Part shown: positions 6,286 to 9,600 of the stretch, piece after piece | How the letters are laid out: each line of letters begins with the position of its first letter | How positions within the stretch are numbered: the first letter of the stretch is position 1 | Made by a program: the position numbers and the translations under genes | Notes under the pieces: generated by a model | Database searches by the model: none | Seen by the model: the letters and a program-made list of their open reading frames with translations, nothing else | Told to the model about the DNA's origin: nothing | Source of the DNA: an uncultured Atopostipes sp. | GTDB lineage: Bacteria; Bacillota; Bacilli; Lactobacillales; Carnobacteriaceae_A | Assembly: GCA_947296835.1 (NCBI GenBank) | Contig: CAMYQS010000033.1 | Coordinates: forward strand, 1 to 9,600 | Reading direction: 5' to 3' | Length of the DNA: 9,600 nt

Positions 6286-7137
6286 ATGTCAGTAGAAATT
6301 CCAAAGGTAACGTTGAACGATGGACAGACAATACCGAGTATTGGTCTAGGAACAATCGACTTAATGGGAAATAAAGGAATCCTGCAGATTCTCGATGCAG
6401 TAAAAGCAGGATACCGCTTAATAGACACCTCGACAAATTACGACAATGAAGGAATCGTAGGAAAAGCCGTTCAAAATTCAGGCATTCCTAGAGATGAGTT
6501 AATCATCAGCTCGAAACTTCCTGGAAAATTCCATGATTTCGACGGCGCACTCAAGATTATAGAAGAGCAACTCGCTCGTACCGGTTTAGATTATTTCGAT
6601 AAGTACTTGATTCACTGGCCGAACCCAGATGACGGTAAATACGTTGAAGCGTGGAAAGCCCTCATCCAAGCACAGAAGCTCGGATTGGTTAAAACAATCG
6701 GTGTTTCGAATTTTTTAGAACACCACTTAGAGAAAATAATCGATGAAACAGGCGTCACACCAGCGACTAACCAAATTGAAATCCAGCCATACTTCCACAA
6801 CAAAGAGAACGTGGCAGTGAATGAGAAATTTGGGATTGTGAGTGAGGCATGGAGTCCCCTTGGCCGTGATCTAAACGATGCGAAAGAACATCCGGACCTT
6901 GTTGAAATCGGAAATAAATACAACAAAACCGCGCCGCAAGTGATACTCCGTTGGTTACATCAACGCGATATCGTACCGATTGTGCGCTCAGGTGATCCAA
7001 GTCACCAAAAAGATAACTTAGCGATTTTTGACTTTGAATTAACCAATGATGAAATGAAAACCGTATTCGCTCTCGATAAAGGGGAAGACGGTCGAGTAGA
7101 AGGCCAGCACCCAGACGAATACCATGAATATGTGTAG
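6286..7137 (+). CDS. Aldo/keto reductase (NAD(P)H-dependent)
   Basis: A cytoplasmic oxidoreductase of the AKR superfamily that reduces aldehydes or ketones (AKR5-like, often called 2,5-diketo-gluconic acid reductase; real substrates are usually unknown). At 283 aa it is full length. The catalytic tetrad is visible as Asp47, Tyr52, Lys77 (SSKLPG) and His110 (YLIHWPNP). The cofactor-binding residues include GVSNF (139-143), NQIEIQPY (162-169) and AWSPLGR (188-194). The usual cofactor 2'-phosphate motif, PKS followed by an Arg a few residues on, reads PIVRSGDPSHQKDN (231-244): Lys is replaced by Arg and the later Arg appears to be His, so NADPH preference is uncertain. AGGAGG at 6272-6277 lies 8 nt before ATG. 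It is a single-gene unit with its own terminator. Confidence 0.93.
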   Translation: MSVEIPKVTLNDGQTIPSIGLGTIDLMGNKGILQILDAVKAGYRLIDTSTNYDNEGIVGKAVQNSGIPRDELIISSKLPGKFHDFDGALKIIEEQLARTGLDYFDKYLIHWPNPDDGKYVEAWKALIQAQKLGLVKTIGVSNFLEHHLEKIIDETGVTPATNQIEIQPYFHNKENVAVNEKFGIVSEAWSPLGRDLNDAKEHPDLVEIGNKYNKTAPQVILRWLHQRDIVPIVRSGDPSHQKDNLAIFDFELTNDEMKTVFALDKGEDGRVEGQHPDEYHEYV

Positions 7138-7187
7138 AAAGCAGAACAGGCGCAGTTAGATAGCAATCTAGCTGCACCTGCTTTTTA
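7138..7187 (+). terminator. Rho-independent terminator after the aldo/keto reductase
   Basis: A long imperfect stem starts right after the stop codon. AAAGCAG (7138-7144) pairs with CTGCTTT (7178-7184), and inside it GCAG-TTAGAT pairs with ATCTA-GCTGC around AGCA. A run of five T closes it. Confidence 0.85.
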
Positions 7188-7231
7188 TATCTCAAATAAT
7201 GAAAAAATTGTTATATAGATTGATTCATAGT

Positions 7232-7380
7232 ATAAGAATCCCGAAAAAGTATCTGCAAATATAAAGAATGGCATAAGAATCTCGAAAAAGTATCTATAAA
7301 TAAAAAGAATAGCATAAGAATCCCGGAAAAGTATCTGTAAATATAAAGAATGGCATAAGAATCTCAAAAAAGTATCTACA
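7232..7380. repeat. 41-bp tandem repeat array (array B, 3.6 copies, alternating subtypes)
   Basis: Copies start at 7232, 7273, 7314 and 7355 (26-bp partial). Each unit opens with ATAAGAATC and carries AAAGTATCT and AAAGAAT. Copies 1 and 3 share CCCG and CTG variants and differ at 2 of 41 positions. Copies 2 and 4 share CTC and CTA variants and differ at 2 of 26, while copies 1 and 2 differ at 5. The array therefore has an 82-bp higher-order period. It lies between the reductase terminator and the regulator remnant. Apparent reading frames through it are caused by its low complexity. Confidence 0.87.
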
Positions 7381-7381
7381 A

Positions 7382-7600
7382 TCACTGCTTATGTTCCCAA
7401 ATTCGAGAGGCGAGCTTCAACTTATAAAAGTCTGCTAATTCTCGGAGGTTATAACCAGTATCACTGAAAAGCTTATCCAGTCGATACTGCGCCGTGTTTG
7501 TATGTACAAATCATTCTTCTGCCGTTAACTTAATACTTCTGTTATATTTCTCGTAAACAATCATTTCAACAATCGTATTTGGATTAATTGTATAGAACGT
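7382..7600 (-). pseudogene. cdaR: Remnant of a CdaR-type (PucR/HTH_30) transcriptional regulator, C-terminal end only
   Basis: The minus strand encodes about 70 residues that match the C-terminal helix-turn-helix of CdaR/PucR-type regulators. It reads KYNRSIKLTAEE, an in-frame TGA (7511-7513) where Leu is normally found, then FVHTNTAQYRLDKL, DTGYNLRELADFYKLKLASRIWEHKQ and a true stop (7382-7384). Family members are usually about 350-380 aa, so some 290 N-terminal codons are missing. The readable frame is closed upstream by a TAG beside the ribosome binding site of the next gene. CdaR proteins control glycerate and sugar-diacid genes, which fits the adjacent glycerate kinase gene. The truncation and internal stop mark it as dead. 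Identification rests on my recognition of the HTH_30 pattern. Confidence 0.75.
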
Positions 7601-7627
7601 AGCTGTTATAAACTAGGAGAGATTAAT

Positions 7628-8764
7628 ATGACATTAAAATTTGTATTAGCACCAGATTCTTTCAAAGGTAGTGCATCTGCGAGTGAAATCTGTGTAGCAA
7701 TGGAAGAAGGAATCCGCCGTGTATTCCCGGACAGTGACGTCTTGCACGTTCCAATGGCCGACGGTGGAGAAGGTAGTACAGAAGCAATCGTAAATGCAAC
7801 AGGTGGAAAGTTCATTCAAAAAACAGTCCAAGGTCCACTTGGAGAACAGGTGGAAGCAACGATTGGGATTCATGGTGACGGTGTAACGGCTGTCATTGAA
7901 ATGGCTACCGCAAGTGGGATCCAACTTGTCGACCCAGCGGATAGAAACCCATACCTCACAACAACATATGGTACGGGTGAGCTGATTCGTTACTGTCTGG
8001 ATCAAGGTATCACAAGCATCATTTTATGTATCGGTGGAAGTGCGACAAACGACGGCGGTGTCGGGATGGCGCAAGCACTTGATTACCAATTCAAAGATAA
8101 AGATGGCCACGAAATTAAACAAGGCGGTATCCATCTTAAAGATATCGTTTCGATTGATTCGTCAAACGCGCACAAAGACCTGATGGCTTGTGAAATATGC
8201 ATCGCCTCAGACGTAAATAACCCGCTGATAGGTCCTGAAGGTGCTTCAGCAGTCTTTGGTCCGCAAAAGGGTGCAACCCCTGAAATGGTCCAAGAATTAG
8301 ATGCAGCACTATCTAATCTAGATCAAATTATCCAAAAGTCTCTCAAAAAATCAGTTGGTGAAATCCCAGGCGCAGGAGCGGCTGGTGGATTAGGCGGAGG
8401 CCTATTAGCCTTTACCAACGCAACCCTTCAACGTGGTGTTGATTTAATTGTAGACGCGACAAATTTAAAAGAGAAGTTAGCGGATGCAGATTACTGCTTC
8501 ACAGGTGAAGGCCAAATCAACTTCTAAACAAAATATGGTAAGACGCCATATGGTGTTTTAGAAGCCGCAAAAGAAGTGGATGCAGACATGACCGTTATAG
8601 CAGTTTGTGGAAGTATAGGTGATGGAATCGAAGAGTTGTACGAAGTAGGATTCGATGGCATTTTTGGAACAATCGCATCAATAACTGATTACGAAACAGT
8701 TATCAAAGACACAACGAAAAACGTTGCAAGAGTATCAGAAGCAGTCGCAAGATTAATCCAATAG
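7628..8764 (+). pseudogene. glxK: Glycerate kinase gene interrupted by one in-frame TAA
   Basis: It would phosphorylate D-glycerate (class II GarK/GlxK kinases, giving 2-phosphoglycerate) to feed lower glycolysis. The frame gives 299 aa to TAA at 8525-8527 and then continues in the same frame to TAG at 8762-8764. The total is 378 sense positions, matching the family's usual length of about 375-385. Motifs before the stop are PDSFKGS (9-15), ADGGEGS (44-50), GGSATNDGG (136-144), ASDVNNPLIGP (193-203), GAGAAGGLGGG (248-258) and FTGEGQINF (291-299). After it, TKYGKTPYGV and the C-terminal helix resume normally. The stop sits where homologues have Gln, so a single CAA-to-TAA change explains it. 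The AGGAG site (7615-7619) is intact. A 299-aa product could be made but would lack part of the conserved C-terminal domain. A sequencing error cannot be excluded. Confidence 0.88.
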
Positions 8765-8770
8765 AAATTA

Positions 8771-8812
8771 AAAAAGCATGTCAGAAGATTTTGTCTTCCG
8801 CCATGCTTTTTA
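8771..8812 (+). terminator. Rho-independent terminator after the glycerate kinase gene
   Basis: AAAAAGCATG (8771-8780) pairs with CATGCTTTTT (8802-8811), with an inner GAAGA/TCTTC stem. A runs on the left and T runs on the right make it potentially bidirectional. Confidence 0.88.
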
Positions 8813-8855
8813 TTTGAAAAGATTAATCTTAAAAAAAGCAAAAAAAGTCATACTA

Positions 8856-8864
8856 TGCTATAAT
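8856..8864 (+). promoter_or_regulatory. Extended -10 promoter in front of a short terminated unit
   Basis: TGCTATAAT is a perfect extended -10 (TGn plus TATAAT). It has only an A-rich upstream region and no clear -35. The expected start is near 8871. No gene follows in this direction, only the hairpin at 8891-8931. Confidence 0.4.
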
Positions 8865-8870
8865 TTAAAC

Positions 8871-8931
8871 AAGAAATTTTTTAATTAATTGAGTACTAGC
8901 TTCTGTTGCCACAGACCTAGTGCTCTTTTTT
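8871..8931 (+). ncRNA. Possible small RNA of about 60 nt ending in a strong hairpin
   Basis: A transcript from the extended -10 at 8856-8864 would consist of a 20-nt A/T-rich leader and a hairpin. GAGTACTAG (8891-8899) pairs with CTAGTGCTC (8917-8925) with one wobble, an inner TCTG/CAGA stem closes a 6-nt loop, and six T follow. It contains no start codon with a ribosome site. It is antisense to the 3' end of the IS110-like transposase remnant. The alternative is that the hairpin is simply a terminator left over from an insertion. I recognise no known RNA family. Confidence 0.3.
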
Positions 8932-9046
8932 CGTCATATGGTACTTTGTCATCTAAAATCTTATAAATGATCCGGAGTAATTTGTGCTCACAAGCCACAA
9001 CTGCTTGGTGGTTAGACAAGCAAGACGACGATTAAAAGGTTGCCAT
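8885..9046 (-). pseudogene. IS110-family transposase remnant (C-terminal end)
   Basis: The minus strand encodes HQAVVACEHKLLRIIYKILD followed by DKVPYDEKRAL and a TAA at 8885-8887. This matches the conserved C-terminal helix of IS110/IS1111 transposases, usually near the pattern K-A-x-x-A-x-x-x-K-L-L-R-I-I-Y. Just upstream, in the next frame, FNRRLACLTTKQ resembles the segment that should precede it, so a frameshift lies near 9010. Everything further upstream, including the DEDD and Transposase_20 catalytic parts, is absent. It is a dead fragment of an insertion sequence; no terminal repeats are expected for this family and none are seen. Confidence 0.65.
8891..8931 (+). terminator. Rho-independent terminator hairpin
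   Basis: A 9-bp GAGTACTAG/CTAGTGCTC stem with an inner 4-bp stem is followed by TTTTTT (8926-8931). No plus-strand gene ends here, so it either ends the short unit above or stops read-through from the glycerate kinase gene. Confidence 0.7.
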
Positions 9047-9075
9047 TAACCCACAAGTTCATAGTCGCAGCGAAC

Positions 9076-9112
9076 AAAAAAAGCCGGACCTACTCAAATA
9101 GGTCTGGCTTTT
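9076..9112 (-). terminator. Terminator, stronger on the minus strand
   Basis: AAAAGCCGGACCTA (9079-9092) pairs with TAGGTCTGGCTTTT (9099-9112) with one wobble and a 6-nt loop. The minus-strand product ends in seven T, the plus-strand product in four. It therefore probably ended a minus-strand gene to the right, of which only degenerate sequence remains. Confidence 0.8.
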
Positions 9113-9115
9113 GTG

Positions 9116-9298
9116 TTATTCATGATCGAAATCTTCACATTCCGCACCCTTATTATACCAATCTCTTAAATCGAGCGCAAGAGCCTGCTTTTCTAGCCCT
9201 AAACCCACCTTTAAAATAAAAGTGAACAGAGATATAAAAAAACGATTAGTTGTGACAACGGTCAAATTTGAGGTTTTAGAGGTGCGCGGTTTCGTATG
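9116..9298 (-). pseudogene. Unrecognised reading frame, probable 3' remnant of a minus-strand gene
   Basis: An open minus-strand frame without any in-frame ATG ends at TAA (9118-9116), immediately before the minus-strand terminator at 9076-9112. Its last part, LEKQALALDLRDWYNKG followed by AECEDFDHE, has a natural-looking amphipathic and then acidic C-terminus, preceded by a hydrophobic stretch (FFISLFTFILKVGLG). The frame is closed upstream by TAG, and no ribosome site precedes the only in-frame GTG (9208). I do not recognise the protein. The terminator position suggests this is the end of a former gene, but a chance frame is possible. Confidence 0.3.
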
Positions 9299-9429
9299 CT
9301 GCTAAAATCCCGAATAGAATCGTTAGCGACATTTCTTTGTTTTAGTGGCGTGTCATTCTGTATAGATTTAAAACAATAATACTCCTGTAAAGTTGCAGTT
9401 ATTGTTTTTGGAAACGTATGATTTCCCAT
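9262..9429 (-). CDS. Small unassigned reading frame (55 aa), doubtful
   Basis: ATG at 9429 opens a 55-codon frame rich in Asn, Arg and Thr that ends in TGA at 9264-9262. It has no convincing ribosome binding site, overlaps the frame at 9116-9298 by about 37 nt, and contains the hairpin at 9370-9409. Polar composition and phrases such as NDTPLKQRNVANDSIRDF look protein-like, yet I match it to no family. It may be a fragment of a decayed gene. Function unknown. Confidence 0.2.
   Translation of the reverse strand: MGNHTFPKTITATLQEYYCFKSIQNDTPLKQRNVANDSIRDFSSIRNRAPLKPQI
9370..9409 (-). terminator. Possible terminator hairpin after the right-edge membrane protein
   Basis: AAAACAATAA (9370-9379) and TTATTGTTTT (9399-9408) form a perfect 10-bp inverted repeat around 19 nt. 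It lies 32 bp beyond the stop of the small membrane protein gene. The stem is A/T-rich, so it is weaker than the others in the window. Confidence 0.45.
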
Positions 9430-9441
9430 GTTATTAAAATC

Positions 9442-9600
9442 TCAGTTCATTCCCAATGCCAAAATGAACAATAATATTAGAGGTAAAGAACAAAAGAATA
9501 TTCCAACGTCAAACTTTTTCTCGTTATATAGTCTCCACAACAAGAAAATAAGGCTAATAAAGATTACAATTAATATCGTCATTTCAAAAATGAAAAAACC
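9442..9600 (-). CDS. C-terminal end of a small membrane protein (runs off right edge)
   Basis: The minus strand is open from the window edge to TGA at 9444-9442, giving 52 codons. Two hydrophobic segments are visible, MTILIVIFISLIFLLW and VGIFFCSLPLILLFILALGM, separated by a short charged loop (RLYNEKKFD). The Met at 9582-9580 lacks a ribosome site, so the true start is probably outside the window. The pattern fits a small two-span membrane protein or the tail of a larger one. No function can be assigned. Confidence 0.5.
   Translation of the reverse strand, partial: GFFIFEMTILIVIFISLIFLLWRLYNEKKFDVGIFFCSLPLILLFILALGMN

Noticed and set aside
6767..7195. 142-aa minus-strand reading frame
   Set aside because: Antisense to the aldo/keto reductase; composition rich in His, Arg and Leu without motifs.
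7185..7385. 66-aa minus-strand hydrophobic reading frame
   Set aside because: It lies entirely over the 41-bp tandem array, whose period is not a multiple of three; it is low-complexity and has no ribosome site.
7604..7612. TGTTATAAA as an extended -10 promoter of the glycerate kinase gene
   Set aside because: It is so close to the gene that transcription would start at the ribosome site; it probably lies within old regulator coding sequence.
8576..8764. Separate 62-aa gene downstream of the glycerate kinase
   Set aside because: It is in the same frame as the kinase and continues its family alignment after the TAA, so it is the severed C-terminus.

Overview
This window looks like a chromosomal segment of a low-G+C Gram-positive bacterium (Bacillota, most likely Lactobacillales, possibly Bacillales). 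The reasons are the A/T-rich base composition, AGGAGG-type ribosome binding sites, many short hairpin-plus-T-run terminators, and the style of the encoded proteins. A genus cannot be named from the sequence alone. There is no rRNA, tRNA, CRISPR array or complete mobile element.

Layout, left to right. 1-958 (minus) is the N-terminal part of a P1B-type metal-exporting ATPase, cut by the window edge exactly at the catalytic aspartate. A 269-bp divergent control region (959-1227) carries a good promoter, a perfect dyad, a direct repeat and a 14-bp palindrome. 1228-3622 (plus) is a two-gene ABC-2 type exporter operon (ATPase, then a large permease overlapping it by 14 nt) closed by a terminator. 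3761-4684 (plus) is a diacylglycerol-kinase-family lipid kinase, also closed by a terminator. 4759-4914 is a 41-bp tandem repeat array ending in an inverted partial copy. 4935-6113 (minus) is a cation:proton antiporter with a DD motif. 6286-7137 (plus) is an aldo/keto reductase with its own terminator. 7232-7380 is a second tandem array, also of exactly 41-bp period. 7382-7600 (minus) is a decayed remnant of a CdaR-type regulator. 7628-8764 (plus) is a glycerate kinase gene broken by one in-frame TAA. 8812-9600 is degenerate sequence: a possible 60-nt RNA unit, an IS110-family transposase remnant, short unassigned reading frames, two terminators, and the end of a small membrane protein running off the right edge.

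The intact genes are independent housekeeping or stress functions: metal efflux, an exporter, lipid phosphorylation, ion homeostasis and carbonyl reduction. The right third is a region of decay. A glycerate kinase and the C-terminus of the regulator type that normally controls glycerate/sugar-diacid genes lie side by side and both carry nonsense mutations, which suggests loss of a glycerate-use module. The most unusual items are the two unrelated-looking arrays with the same 41-bp period, the paired glycerate-locus pseudogenes, and the unassigned operator-like symmetries upstream of three transcription units.
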